Shown here in pieces: positions 41,082-50,519 of a stretch of 64,000 nucleotides of DNA. The stretch's first letter is position 1. Each line of letters starts with the position of its first letter. Position numbers and translations under genes: made by a program. A model generated the notes under the pieces. The model ran no database searches. It saw only the letters and a program-made list of their open reading frames with translations, and was not told where the DNA came from. Source of the stretch: Arthrobacter livingstonensis. Its GTDB lineage: Bacteria; Actinomycetota; Actinomycetes; Actinomycetales; Micrococcaceae. The stretch lies in the NCBI RefSeq assembly GCF_003219815.1, contig NZ_QJVD01000022.1:1-64000 (forward strand). Direction: 5' to 3'.

Positions 41082-42179
41082 CTACTTCGCCAGGATGTCG
41101 CGCATCCCGTTGAGGAACGCGCTGGTTTCAGCCTCCGTGCCGGCAGTGACACGCAGGTGGCCGGGGATGCCGACATCACGGATCAGCACCCCGTCTGCCA
41201 ATAGCTTCTCCCACACGGATGAGGGGTCTGCCATACCGCCGAAGAGGACGAAATTGGAGTCCGACGGGGCTGGCCGGAGACCCATCTGCCCCAGTTCGTC
41301 CACGATGCGGTCGCGCTGAACCTTGATGGCTTCAACGTTGGCCAGGAGTGCGTCCGAATTTCTCAGGGCTGCAACGGCGGTGGCCTGGGTGATGGCGGAG
41401 AGGTGGTACGGCAGGCGGACCAGGCGGATCGCGTCGGTGACTTCAGGGGCCGATGCCAGGTAGCCCACGCGTGCGCCGGCCAGCGCGAAGGCCTTGCTCA
41501 TGGTTCGGGAGACCACCAGGCGGGGGCGGCCCTCCAGCAGGTTCAGGGCGCTCGGCGTGCCGGCATGGGCGAACTCCGCATAGGCTTCGTCAACTATGAC
41601 AATGGCCGAGGACGCCTCCCCGGCCTCGTAGACTGCCTCCACGACGTCCAGGCCAAGCACCGTTCCCGTGGGGTTGTTGGGCGAACAGAGGAACACGACG
41701 TTGGGGGCCAGCGCCTGAACCTGTTCGCCCGCCGACTGCGCCGAGAGGCTAAATCCGGCTCCCCGGACCCCGGCGGCGTAGGCCGTACCGGTGCCGCTGG
41801 CCAGCAGCGGATACATCGAATATGTGGGCGGGAAGCCCATGGCGATGCGCCCGGGTCCGCCGAAGGCTTGCAGCAGTTGCTGGAGGACCTCATTGGACCC
41901 ATTGGCCGCCCAGATGTTCTCCGCCACGAGGCCATGGCCAAGATAAGCGGCCAGCGCCCGGCGCAGTTCAGTGAACTCGCGGTCGGGATAGCGGTTGAGG
42001 CCGTCAAGTTCATCCGCCACCGCCTTCAGGATGGCTTCCTTGGCGTCCAGCGGCACCCCAAAAGTGTTTTCATTGACGTTCAGCAAAATGGGAACGTCCA
42101 GCTGCGGCGCGCCATAGGGGTGCTGGCCGCGCAAATCGTCGCGAAGCGGTAACTGGCTGAGGCGTTCAAACTGGTCCAT
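41082..42179 (-). CDS. hisC: histidinol-phosphate aminotransferase
   Basis: A 365-residue class I/II PLP aminotransferase; the PLP lysine is in SRTMSKAFALAGARVGYL. NENTFGVP near the N-terminus and FLCSPNNPTGTVL are typical. TAAACT ends six bases before ATG 42179, pointing to a leaderless message. No hisD lies upstream; instead there is the LysM/lexA locus. Confidence 0.94.
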   Translation of the reverse strand: MDQFERLSQLPLRDDLRGQHPYGAPQLDVPILLNVNENTFGVPLDAKEAILKAVADELDGLNRYPDREFTELRRALAAYLGHGLVAENIWAANGSNEVLQQLLQAFGGPGRIAMGFPPTYSMYPLLASGTGTAYAAGVRGAGFSLSAQSAGEQVQALAPNVVFLCSPNNPTGTVLGLDVVEAVYEAGEASSAIVIVDEAYAEFAHAGTPSALNLLEGRPRLVVSRTMSKAFALAGARVGYLASAPEVTDAIRLVRLPYHLSAITQATAVAALRNSDALLANVEAIKVQRDRIVDELGQMGLRPAPSDSNFVLFGGMADPSSVWEKLLADGVLIRDVGIPGHLRVTAGTEAETSAFLNGMRDILAK

Positions 42180-42185
42180 GCCCTC

Positions 42186-42191
42186 AGTTTA
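42186..42191 (-). promoter_or_regulatory. -10 element of hisC
   Basis: TAAACT on the minus strand, six bases before ATG 42179. Confidence 0.45.
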
Positions 42192-42254
42192 AGTTGCATG
42201 GCCGGCGAAAATGAACTTGTGACGCCCCATGCCGCCACGAATCTGCTAACGGTG

Positions 42255-42367
42255 GGCTCACGCGCCCGAGGGACCCGCCGCGGGGGCCCACGGCCGCGGG
42301 GGCCCCGCCGGGAGCTTGCGAGTGGTGGGAGCGGCTGGGGATTGCGAGCGGTGGGAGGGCGTGGGGA
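42255..42367. repeat. GC-rich gene-border repeat, single composite copy
   Basis: Contains GCGCCCGAGGGACCC, GAGCTTGCGAG (42312-42322) and GAGGGCGTGGGGACTA, abutting the LysM gene stop. These words recur in the 54-bp array (8130-8453) and the 65-bp array (52251-52445). Confidence 0.7.
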
Positions 42368-42784
42368 CTACTTGGGCAGCGGCACGTACAGCTGCTGTCC
42401 GGCCTGCAGGACCCCGGTATCCAATTCGTTCAAGGCCACAATCTCAGCCACCACATCGCGGACGTCGCGGGTGGGGTCGCTGACGGCGGCAATTGACCAG
42501 AGGCTCTCGCCCTGGAGCACCGTCACGGGGGCGGCGTAACTGGCCATGTCCACCGGACTGTACCTGGTGGCCGCGTTGGCCGGACTGGCCAGGGAGCCGA
42601 GAAGGACTGCAAGCAGGGAGATAACCAGCACAGCCGCTAGCGCCAGCGCCGGAATGCCCAGGAGCAGCATGCGGCCGCGGCGGGTCAGCCGCAGTGGCTG
42701 AAGCGTTCCGGGGCGGTTTGTTGCGGGGCGGACGGTCCCTGCCCTGAAGGCGGGGACTGCCGCGGAAATCACCAATGCACTCAT
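42368..42784 (-). CDS. LysM-domain membrane protein beside lexA (ChiZ/Rv2719c-like)
   Basis: A 138-residue protein: cytoplasmic basic N-terminus, one membrane helix (LLLGIPALALAAVLVISLLA), then a LysM domain (VTVLQGESLWSIAAVSDPTR to QLYVPLPK). LysM binds peptidoglycan. A LysM protein divergent from lexA is the arrangement of mycobacterial Rv2719c (ChiZ), an SOS-induced protein that affects cell division. ATG 42784 has AAAGGAA upstream. A perfect LexA palindrome lies about 100 bp upstream. Confidence 0.82.
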   Translation of the reverse strand: MSALVISAAVPAFRAGTVRPATNRPGTLQPLRLTRRGRMLLLGIPALALAAVLVISLLAVLLGSLASPANAATRYSPVDMASYAAPVTVLQGESLWSIAAVSDPTRDVRDVVAEIVALNELDTGVLQAGQQLYVPLPK

Positions 42785-42886
42785 GACTTCGTTCCTTTCA
42801 CACCTTGGGGTTTCACCCTGCCGGTTCCCGCCGGGGCGGGACTGCAAACCTTTTGCGGGGCTAAACTTCATGTGCACTCTGTTCGA

Positions 42887-42902
42887 TAGAACGTATGTTC
42901 TA
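42887..42902. promoter_or_regulatory. LexA (SOS) box 1, LysM side
   Basis: TAGAACGTATGTTCTA, a perfect 16-bp palindrome of the GAAC-N4-GTTC type. Confidence 0.85.
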
Positions 42903-42953
42903 ACGTTCTTGTATTAGTTTTAGCATCTATTAACGACTCTTGCCAAGACTCGA

Positions 42954-42969
42954 TCGAACAAATGTTTGA
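42954..42969. promoter_or_regulatory. LexA (SOS) box 2, lexA side
   Basis: TCGAACAAATGTTTGA, one mismatch from CGAAC-N4-GTTCG symmetry, 109 bp before the lexA ATG. A weaker GAAATTTGTTC follows directly. Confidence 0.8.
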
Positions 42970-43077
42970 AATTTGTTCGTGTGGGGCTTAATCTTGAGGG
43001 ACAGGATTCGCTACCAAGAGCAGTCCACCAGCAGGCACTGACATTTTTGGTTGCATGCGCAGAAAGGACCGAGGAAC

Positions 43078-43821
43078 ATGGCTCTACCAGACCCTCCGCA
43101 TCGAATCCCACAGGCCGCCAGCCGGGCAGGAATGAAGGGGCTGACGGTGCGGCAGAAGAAGATTCTCGAATGCATCCAACGCTCGATCGCCAACAAGGGC
43201 TATCCGCCGTCCATGCGTGAAATTGGCGACGACGTGGGGCTGGCCAGCCTCTCCAGCGTCACCCACCAGCTCACGCAGCTGGAACGGCACGGCTACCTGC
43301 GCCGGGATCCCAAGCGTCCCCGCGCCATGGAAGTGTTGATCCCCCTGGTGCTCGACAACGGCGTCGTCGAAATTGAAGGCGTCAACTCACCGGATCAGCT
43401 CCGCAGCTCCAACGGACTCAACTTCGCCCAGCTGAGCAGTTCCTCGGACACCGCGTTCGTGCCCCTTGTTGGCCGGATCGCAGCCGGCGGGCCTATCCTG
43501 GCGGACCAGGTGGTGGACGACATCATGCCGCTCCCCCGCCAAATTGTGGGCAGCGGCGAACTGTTCATGCTCAAGGTTGCGGGTGATTCCATGATTGACG
43601 CCGCCATCTGCGACGGTGACTGGGTGGTGATCCGCCGCCAGAACACAGCCAACAACGGGGACATTGTCGCAGCCCTGCTCGAAGACGAAGCCACAGTAAA
43701 GACCTTCCGCCAGCGCGACGGCCATACCTGGCTGCTGCCACAGAACACGCGCTATGAACCCATCCTCGGCGACGAAGCCACGGTCATGGGGAAGGTTGTT
43801 TCAGTCCTGCGCAGCCTGTAA
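43078..43821 (+). CDS. lexA: SOS repressor LexA
   Basis: A 247-residue repressor. The winged helix spans about 21-85 ([38 protein letters not shown]). The self-cleavage site is Ala136-Gly137 in GRIAAGGPI, with catalytic Ser171 (GDSMID) and Lys208 (EDEATVKTF). RecA filaments trigger cleavage. ATG 43078 has AAAGGACCGAGGAAC upstream. Two LexA boxes upstream indicate autoregulation. Confidence 0.97.
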   Translation: MALPDPPHRIPQAASRAGMKGLTVRQKKILECIQRSIANKGYPPSMREIGDDVGLASLSSVTHQLTQLERHGYLRRDPKRPRAMEVLIPLVLDNGVVEIEGVNSPDQLRSSNGLNFAQLSSSSDTAFVPLVGRIAAGGPILADQVVDDIMPLPRQIVGSGELFMLKVAGDSMIDAAICDGDWVVIRRQNTANNGDIVAALLEDEATVKTFRQRDGHTWLLPQNTRYEPILGDEATVMGKVVSVLRSL

Positions 43822-43832
43822 GCAGCCCAAAC

Positions 43833-43865
43833 AAATGCGCCCCGCCGTTCGGCGGGGCGCATTTT
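43833..43865. terminator. bidirectional terminator between lexA and dinG
   Basis: AAATGCGCCCCGCC and GGCGGGGCGCATTTT flank a TTC(G) loop: about 13 GC-rich pairs, with T runs on both strands, between convergent genes. Confidence 0.9.
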
Positions 43866-43874
43866 GCGGCTCAG

Positions 43875-45944
43875 TTACTTCCCGGACAGCCTCTGGAGCG
43901 CCGACAGGGCCACGGCGCGGTCCTTGGTGGACCAGAACGGGGGCAGTGCGGCGCGCAGGAATCCTCCGTAGCTGGCGTTGGCCAACCGCGAGTCCAGGAC
44001 TGCCACCACACCGCGGTCGCTGCTGGAGCGGATCAGCCGGCCCACGCCCTGCGCCAGCCGGATGGCGGCATGGGTGGCCGAGATGGCGATGAAGCCGTCA
44101 CCGCCGCTTTGGGCCACGGCACGGGCGCGCGCCGTCACGAGGGGATCGTCCGGCCGCGGGAACGGGATCCTGTCAATGACCACCAGCCGGCACGAGGCCC
44201 CCTGGACATCAACCCCCTGCCACAGTGACATGGTGCCGAACAAGCAGGTGTCCGGCTCGTCCGAGAACTCCTTGATCAGACCGGCCATGGAAGAGTCGCC
44301 CTGGCACAGGATCTTGACCTGAAGCTTTTTGCGCAGCTTTTCCGCAGCATCCTCGGCCGCCCTCCGCGAAGAGAACAGGGCCAGGGTGCCGCCGCCGGCG
44401 GCAGTGATGAGGGCTTCGAGCTCTGCCAGCTGTTCGGGGGAATTGCCGAAACCGGGCTTGGCCAGGTGCGATGCTACGTACAGCATGCCCTGCTTGGGGT
44501 AGTCGAACGGGGAGCCGACGTCGGCTCCGGTCCAGGCGGGGGCGTTGGCACCCAGCAGGCCCAGGCCGCCGGCCGTGGCCTGGAAGGACTCCCCAATGGC
44601 GAGGGTGGCGGAGGTGAGCACCACGGTATGGTCGGCAAAGAGACCCTCCCGGAGTTTGCCTGCCACGCTGAGCGGGGCGATGTTGATCACGGGCGGCTCG
44701 CTCTCGTCCGCCTTCTGATAGCCCTTTCCCGGCGCAAACGTGCCGGTGCGCGAGGCCCACACCACCTCCCGCGCGTCCCATGCGGTCAGCAGCCGTTCAC
44801 ACAGGTCAAAGATCAGGTTCAGCCGGGACCTGGCGATGGATCTGCCACCGTCGGCCGCCGCGCCGCCGTCGGGCTTGGAGTCGGACAACGCAACCCGCGT
44901 TGCGTCGCGCAACTGTGCAACGGCGGCGGTATGTTCCTCGTTGAGCCCGTTGGGCAGCAGCCCGGAAGCCGTGCCTGCGAATGCCATGTCAAGAGCCGTC
45001 GCGGCTGCGTGGAGGGCATCCACGGACACGCCGGTGTGCTTGCGTGTGCTCGAGGCGGCAGCCTGGACCATCTGCACGGACAGCTGTCCAGTCACGGCGC
45101 CGGTGACCCGGTCCTGAAGTTCGTGGGCCTCGTCCACCACCACGATGTCGTAGTCGGGCAGCACGGCGATGCCCTCAAAGGCACTGATCGCGAGCATGGC
45201 GTGGTTGGTTACGACAATGTCAGCCTCCCCGCCCTTGGCGCGTGCCAGTTCGGAAAAGCAAACCTCCGCCAACGGGCATTTTTGCGCGCCCAGGCACTCC
45301 ATGGACGTGACGGACACCTGTCGCCAGGCCTTGTCGGTGACACCGGGCAGGAGTTCGTCTCGGTCGCCCGTCTGGGTTTCCTCGGCCCATTCCCGCAGCC
45401 GCACCACCTCACGGCCCAGAGGCGAGGAGGGGCCCGCCTTGGCACCGGGCAGGTGCACCACACTGGAGTCCTCACCCAGGTTGAACAGGGCACCTTCGGA
45501 GGAGTCCTCGGACGGGAACCCGCCGCCAAGCTTGTGCTTGCACACATAGTTGCTGCGTCCCTTGACCAGCGCGACATCGATGGGCCGCGGCAGCAGCGGC
45601 TCCAACGCGGCCAGCAGCCGGGGCACGTCCCGGCCCACAATCTGGGCCTGCAGGGCAAGCGTGGCCGTGGCCACCACGGACGGCTTGTCGCTGGTCAGTG
45701 AATGCACGATCAAGGGAATCAGATATGCCAGCGACTTGCCGGTGCCTGTGCCCGCCTGCACCAGCAGGTGGTCCCCGCTTTCAATGGAGGCAACCACGCG
45801 CCGCACCATTTCATGCTGGCCCTCGCGGCGCTGCCCGCCCATGGCTGCGACGGCGCTATCCAACAATTCCAGGGCCTGCGCCGTCAGGGCGCCAGTGTCA
45901 TCAGCGTGTTCGTCAACTTCCGCGGTGGCCGCCGCCTCACCCAT
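43875..45944 (-). CDS. dinG: ATP-dependent DNA helicase, DinG/XPD family
   Basis: A 689-residue helicase. Walker A GTGTGKS (65-71), the DEAH box VVDEAHE, iron-sulfur cysteines in NYVCKHK and CLGAQKCPLAEVC, and the late motif GVGRLIRSS. It resolves R-loops, D-loops and quadruplexes in the E. coli homologue. ATG 45944 overlaps the hflX end by eight bases; 46016 would lie deeper in hflX. I saw no LexA box before it. Confidence 0.9.
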   Translation of the reverse strand: MGEAAATAEVDEHADDTGALTAQALELLDSAVAAMGGQRREGQHEMVRRVVASIESGDHLLVQAGTGTGKSLAYLIPLIVHSLTSDKPSVVATATLALQAQIVGRDVPRLLAALEPLLPRPIDVALVKGRSNYVCKHKLGGGFPSEDSSEGALFNLGEDSSVVHLPGAKAGPSSPLGREVVRLREWAEETQTGDRDELLPGVTDKAWRQVSVTSMECLGAQKCPLAEVCFSELARAKGGEADIVVTNHAMLAISAFEGIAVLPDYDIVVVDEAHELQDRVTGAVTGQLSVQMVQAAASSTRKHTGVSVDALHAAATALDMAFAGTASGLLPNGLNEEHTAAVAQLRDATRVALSDSKPDGGAAADGGRSIARSRLNLIFDLCERLLTAWDAREVVWASRTGTFAPGKGYQKADESEPPVINIAPLSVAGKLREGLFADHTVVLTSATLAIGESFQATAGGLGLLGANAPAWTGADVGSPFDYPKQGMLYVASHLAKPGFGNSPEQLAELEALITAAGGGTLALFSSRRAAEDAAEKLRKKLQVKILCQGDSSMAGLIKEFSDEPDTCLFGTMSLWQGVDVQGASCRLVVIDRIPFPRPDDPLVTARARAVAQSGGDGFIAISATHAAIRLAQGVGRLIRSSSDRGVVAVLDSRLANASYGGFLRAALPPFWSTKDRAVALSALQRLSGK

Positions 45945-47589
45945 GCTGGACAAAAGGCTCGACCTCGTTGGCCAGGTCTTCGCGGACCCGGACCCTGGCC
46001 ACGGTGCCGTGTTCACCGTGTTCCACGCTGACGATCTCGGCGTCGCTGCGGTGGAGGCGGTTCAGCACGTCGCCGCGGTCGTAGGGAATGAGCAGTGTCA
46101 GTGCAACGCTGGGCCGCGGAATGGCCTCGCTGATGGCGGCCAGCAGCTCGTCAATCCCCTGGCCGGTGCGTGCGGAGACCAGCACCGTGCGCCCCTCTCG
46201 CTGACGCAGGCGTTCCACCACGAAGGGATCGGCGATGTCGGCCTTGTTCAGGATGATGATTTCGGGAATCTTCAGGGCGCCTACCTCGGCAAACACCGTC
46301 CGGACGGCCGCAATCTGTCCTTCCGGGTCCGGGTGGGAGGCGTCCACAATGTGCAGGATGAGGTCGGCGTCGGCCACCTCTTCCAAGGTGGAGCGGAACG
46401 CTTCCACCAGCTGCGTGGGAAGGGAGCGGACGAAGCCGACGGTGTCCACGAGGGTGTAGCCCAGGCCGTCGGCCGTTTCCGTCTTCCTCACCGTGGGGTC
46501 CAGGGTGGCGAACAAGGCGTTTTCCACGAGCACACCGGCGTCGGTGAGCCGGTTCAGCAGCGAGGACTTGCCGGCGTTCGTGTAGCCGGCGATGGCGACG
46601 GAGGGCACGGAGTTGCGCTTGCGGTTGGCCCGTTTGGTCTCCCTGGCGGGCTTCATGGCGGCAATTTCACGGCGTAGCTTGGCCATGCGGGTGCGGATTT
46701 TCCGCCGATCCAGTTCCATCTTGGTTTCACCGGGGCCGCGGGAGCCGATGCCGCCGCCGGCCGCGCCAACTCGGCCACCCGCCTGGCGGGACATGGATTC
46801 ACCCCAGCCGCGCAGGCGCGGGAGCAGGTATTCCATCTGCGCCAGCTCCACCTGGGCCCGGCCCTCACGGGACTGGGCGTGTTGGGCAAAGATGTCCAGG
46901 ATCAGGGCGGTCCTGTCGATGACCTTGACCTTGACAACCTCTTCAAGTGTGCGCCGCTGGGACGGGGCAAGGTCGCCGTCGATGATCACCGTGTCGGCCC
47001 CGGTGGCGTGCACAATGTCCTTGAGTTCCTGCGCCTTGCCCGTACCGAGGTACGTGGCCGGGTCCGGCTTCGCCCGGCGCTGCACGAGCCCGTCAAGGAC
47101 TTCCGAGCCGGCAGTCTCGGCCAGGGCGGCAAGTTCGCGCAGGGAATTTTCAGCGTCGGCCATCGTCCCTTCGCTCCACAAACCGGCCAGGACAACGCGT
47201 TCCAGGCGCAGCTGGCGGTATTCAACCTCGGTGACATCTTCGAGTTCGGTGGAGAGCCCGGCGGTGCGGCGCAGGGCATGGCGTTCGGCCAGTTCCGACT
47301 GGTCGCCGTCAAAGCTGCTGTGCTGGAAGTTCAGTTGGGAGAGCGCCTGCGCCCGGCCGACAATGGGGTGGGTCGTGCCCGCCGCGGACTGGGGGTCATC
47401 GGCGTCGACCCTTGCTTCCTCACGGACCGCCCGGCCGGCAGCGGCGTCCTTGGCCAGAATGCGGTCAATCACGGCTTCGATCTCGGCGACCGAGAGGTCC
47501 GAACTGCCATCCCCGGCGGGCCCTGCAGCGGATTTGCCGCGGGGATCGTGGTGGTCGGCGGGACCGTGGGGTGCAGATGGGTTGGACAT
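45937..47589 (-). CDS. hflX: GTPase HflX
   Basis: A 550-residue GTPase. The HflX N-terminal domain (PATYLGTGKAQELKDIV, QVELAQMEYLLPRLRGWG) and glycine-rich linker GGRVGAAGGGIGSRGPGE precede the G domain: G1 GYTNAGKSS near 331, G3 DTVGF, G4 NKAD. It binds 50S subunits and splits stalled ribosomes. ATG 47589 has AAGGAGAAC; the upstream frame to 47688 is unconserved. Confidence 0.95.
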   Translation of the reverse strand: MSNPSAPHGPADHHDPRGKSAAGPAGDGSSDLSVAEIEAVIDRILAKDAAAGRAVREEARVDADDPQSAAGTTHPIVGRAQALSQLNFQHSSFDGDQSELAERHALRRTAGLSTELEDVTEVEYRQLRLERVVLAGLWSEGTMADAENSLRELAALAETAGSEVLDGLVQRRAKPDPATYLGTGKAQELKDIVHATGADTVIIDGDLAPSQRRTLEEVVKVKVIDRTALILDIFAQHAQSREGRAQVELAQMEYLLPRLRGWGESMSRQAGGRVGAAGGGIGSRGPGETKMELDRRKIRTRMAKLRREIAAMKPARETKRANRKRNSVPSVAIAGYTNAGKSSLLNRLTDAGVLVENALFATLDPTVRKTETADGLGYTLVDTVGFVRSLPTQLVEAFRSTLEEVADADLILHIVDASHPDPEGQIAAVRTVFAEVGALKIPEIIILNKADIADPFVVERLRQREGRTVLVSARTGQGIDELLAAISEAIPRPSVALTLLIPYDRGDVLNRLHRSDAEIVSVEHGEHGTVARVRVREDLANEVEPFVQHG

Positions 47590-47759
47590 GTTCTCCTTAG
47601 TGGCGGTTATACCAATCTTAGTCCCGGGCGCCGACAGGCACACCTTTGCCGGCACCGCCGTGTGGACAAGCTGCCGCAAGCCGGCCACGACGGCGTGAGG
47701 AGGGCCCGGGGCGTGCTCAAATACCGCTTACGCGCGATTCCCACTAATCTGGCAGGACT

Positions 47760-48410
47760 ATGGGTACTCAGGGTGCAGATCATTATTTCAGTTCACAGCC
47801 GTCAACGCCGCTGAAACGGCGTCCGCTCACCGTGTTTTTAGCCGGCGCCGAACGCAGGCTCCAAACCGCCGGCGGAATCTTCAGCCCGGACGGAGTGGAC
47901 AAGGGCACGACTGTCCTGCTGAACGAAGCTCCGCCGCCGGCAACTGCAGGAAACCTGCTGGACGTGGGTTGCGGCTGGGGCCCGATCGCACTGTCCCTGG
48001 CCCTGCGTTCCCCCGCCGCCACCGTTTATGCCGTGGATGTCAACGAACGCTCCATTGACCTGACCAACGACAACGCCAGGGCCCTGGGCCTGAGCAACGT
48101 CCATGCATCCACGCCCGTTGCCGTGGACCCCGCCCTGCGCTTCGACACCATCTGGTCGAACCCGCCCATCCGCGTGGGCAAGGAGGAATTGCATTCAATC
48201 CTGCTGATGTGGCTGCCCAGGCTGGCCGACGGCGGCACCGCCTACCTGGTTGTACAAAAAAACCTGGGCTCGGATTCCCTGCAGCGCTGGCTGGCGACGG
48301 AGCTGGCCGGGCGCTTCCCTGATGCCGGTTTTACGGTCTCCCGCGACTCCACACACAAGGCGTTTCGGGTCCTGAAGGTATCCCGGCCGCAGGATCGCGC
48401 CGGCGATTGA
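47760..48410 (+). CDS. class I SAM methyltransferase, RsmC/RlmG-like
   Basis: A 216-residue protein. SAM motif I is LLDVGCGWGPIALSLAL (about 66-82), and the catalytic motif is WSNPPIRVGKEELH (NPPxR, about 131-144), as in rRNA guanine N2-methyltransferases. It corresponds to only the catalytic half of E. coli RsmC, as is usual in actinobacteria. The last residues (DRAGD) are encoded by the first unit of the 83-bp repeat that follows. Confidence 0.88.
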   Translation: MGTQGADHYFSSQPSTPLKRRPLTVFLAGAERRLQTAGGIFSPDGVDKGTTVLLNEAPPPATAGNLLDVGCGWGPIALSLALRSPAATVYAVDVNERSIDLTNDNARALGLSNVHASTPVAVDPALRFDTIWSNPPIRVGKEELHSILLMWLPRLADGGTAYLVVQKNLGSDSLQRWLATELAGRFPDAGFTVSRDSTHKAFRVLKVSRPQDRAGD

Positions 48411-48595
48411 CATTGACATTGATCCGAAGTTTGGGCCCACAAGTGTCGGCACCCTCGCTTGCCAGGTTCCCGAAAAATCGCGCCGTCGATTGACATTGAC
48501 CCGAAGTTTGGGCCCACAGCCCGTGAGTGCTGGGCCCACGCTTGCCAGGTTCCCGAGAAATCGCGGCAGCGATTTGTCGGGCCGGCAAGTGGGGA
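48394..48595. repeat. 83-bp direct repeat at the rsmC-like/dapF convergent border
   Basis: ATCGCGCCG begins units at 48394 and 48477, and a related partial unit begins at 48560. Shared blocks are GATTGACATTGA, CCGAAGTTTGGGCCCAC and CTTGCCAGGTTCCCG. The first unit includes the stop codon of the methyltransferase gene. The block ends with GTGGGGACTA at the dapF stop. CTTGCCAGGTTCC also occurs at 52205-52217. Confidence 0.85.
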
Positions 48596-49516
48596 CTACG
48601 CGAGCACGCCCTCGGCCACGATCGCGGCCGGCCCGCTGAGCTCAACGTGCTCGCGCCCGTCCGGGCCGGGAAAAAAGCGCACGCCGACCGTTCCTCCGGG
48701 CACGGCAACGGCCCACAGGTCCGGGGCGTCGCTCCCGGCCCAAAAGCGCGTGGCAGCGGCGGCTGCACAAGCCCCCGTGCCGCAGGAGAGGGTCTCCCCC
48801 ACGCCACGTTCGTGGACGCGCATGGTGATGTTGCCGACGTCGTCCGTCACAAGGGGTTCGGCGGGCACGGCAAACTCCACATTGGTGCCGTACGGCGGGA
48901 TCGGCGTGACGGACGGGGCCACCGTAAGGACCGTGCCGTCCAGCTCGGCGAGGTCGGCCAGCGCCACCACGGTGTGCGGATTTCCCATGCTCACCGACAG
49001 TGCCGGGCGGGCCACGTCCAGGCCGGCAGCGTCCACGAGTGAATCCATGCCCCGTTCCTGCGCCTGCGCCGGGAAGATGAACTCCCAAGGGCCCATGTCC
49101 ACGCGGTAGCCGTTCTCCGTGCGCGCCACCACCTTGACGCCGCCGCGGGTGCCGATGGTCAGCGCCTCCCCCTCCGCCAGCGCGGCCAGGCCCTGATCAA
49201 TGAGGAAGTGCACAAAGACGCGCACGCCGTTGCCGCACATCTCCGACAGTGAGCCGTCGCCGTTGCGGTAGTCCATGAACCATTCTGCCCCCGGGTTCTG
49301 CTCCAGCAGCGCCGCACCTTCGGGCAGGTGCACGGAGCGGACGGCGCGGATCAGCCCGTCGCCGCCAATGCCGCGGTGGCGGTCGCACAGCTGCGCCACC
49401 TGTTCCGGGGCGATGTCTCGTTCGCCGTCGGGGTCCGCCACCAGCACAAAGTCATTGCCGGTGCCGTGGCCCTTGGAAAAGCGAAGTCCGGTCAAGGGGG
49501 CAGGCGTCTCAGTCAT
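48596..49516 (-). CDS. dapF: diaminopimelate epimerase
   Basis: A 306-residue enzyme converting LL- to meso-diaminopimelate for peptidoglycan and lysine. The catalytic cysteines are in SEMCGNGVR and [22 protein letters not shown] is the N-terminal motif. TAGGCT ends six bases before ATG 49516. It follows miaA by 43 bp. Confidence 0.95.
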   Translation of the reverse strand: MTETPAPLTGLRFSKGHGTGNDFVLVADPDGERDIAPEQVAQLCDRHRGIGGDGLIRAVRSVHLPEGAALLEQNPGAEWFMDYRNGDGSLSEMCGNGVRVFVHFLIDQGLAALAEGEALTIGTRGGVKVVARTENGYRVDMGPWEFIFPAQAQERGMDSLVDAAGLDVARPALSVSMGNPHTVVALADLAELDGTVLTVAPSVTPIPPYGTNVEFAVPAEPLVTDDVGNITMRVHERGVGETLSCGTGACAAAAATRFWAGSDAPDLWAVAVPGGTVGVRFFPGPDGREHVELSGPAAIVAEGVLA

Positions 49517-49522
49517 GAAACA

Positions 49523-49528
49523 AGCCTA
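49523..49528 (-). promoter_or_regulatory. -10 element of dapF
   Basis: TAGGCT on the minus strand, six bases before ATG 49516. Confidence 0.45.
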
Positions 49529-49559
49529 GGGCAGATGATGTCCGACGCCGGACACCGCC

Positions 49560-50519
49560 TCAGGCGTCCGGCCCACCGTGCACCCGGCCCACCAGCTCCG
49601 CCGCCGCTGCGACCAGGTCGCGTTGCGACCAGTCCAGCCACCGCACGCGCGGGTCGGCGCGAAACCAGGTGAGTTGGCGCCGGGCGAACTGGCGCGTGGC
49701 CGTGATGGTTTGCTCGGTCGCCGCTGAAATGGTGGAGTCACCGTCGATGACGCGCAGGAACTGCTGGTAGCCAAGCGCCTTCCGGGCAGTGCGGCCCTCA
49801 CGCAGCCCCTGTGCAATGAGCCGCTCCACTTCATCCTGCAGGCCCGAGGCCACCATCCCGTGCACCCTGGCAGCAAGGCGTTCGTGGAGCCCTCCGCGGT
49901 CGCCGTTGAGCCCAATTTGCACCGTGGGCTGGACGTAGTTGCGTTCCGGCATGAAGGAGCTGAACGGCCGGCCCGTCAGCTCGTGGACTTCCAGTGCGCG
50001 GATCACGCGCTTGGCGTCGCTGACGCGGGCTGCCGAGATCGGGTCCACCAGCGCCAGGCGCGCCACCAGCGGTGCCAGCCCGCCGTCGTCGAGCTCCGCT
50101 TCCAGACGGCCCCGGATGCTGGCGTCGGTTCCGGGGAATTCCAGCACGTCCAGGGCTGCCCGCACATACAGCCCCGAGCCACCGACCAGAATGGGCAGCT
50201 TCCCGCGGGACCGGATGTCTGCAATGGCAGCCCGGGCCATGGCCTGGAACTGGGCTGCGGTGGTGTCCTCGCGGACGGTCAAAAAGTCCATCAGGTGGTG
50301 CCGAATGCCGCGGCGTTCGGCCACGGGAAGCTTCGCCGTGCCGATGTCCATGCCGCGGTAGAACTGCATGGAGTCGGAGTTGACGGCCTCCCCGCCGAAG
50401 CGCTCAGCCAGCTGCAGGGCCAGCTCCGACTTGCCGGAGCCCGTCGGCCCGACGACGGCGACAACGGGCAGTGCCGCTGCCGGCCCCGTGGCGGTCAGGC
50501 CTGCGTCCGCTGAGCTCAC
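49560..50519 (-). CDS. miaA: tRNA dimethylallyltransferase
   Basis: A 319-residue enzyme adding the isopentenyl group to A37 of tRNAs reading UNN codons. P-loop [17 protein letters not shown], then [17 protein letters not shown] and [11 protein letters not shown]. Its start overlaps the miaB stop by four bases. Confidence 0.96.
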   Translation of the reverse strand: MSSADAGLTATGPAAALPVVAVVGPTGSGKSELALQLAERFGGEAVNSDSMQFYRGMDIGTAKLPVAERRGIRHHLMDFLTVREDTTAAQFQAMARAAIADIRSRGKLPILVGGSGLYVRAALDVLEFPGTDASIRGRLEAELDDGGLAPLVARLALVDPISAARVSDAKRVIRALEVHELTGRPFSSFMPERNYVQPTVQIGLNGDRGGLHERLAARVHGMVASGLQDEVERLIAQGLREGRTARKALGYQQFLRVIDGDSTISAATEQTITATRQFARRQLTWFRADPRVRWLDWSQRDLVAAAAELVGRVHGGPDA

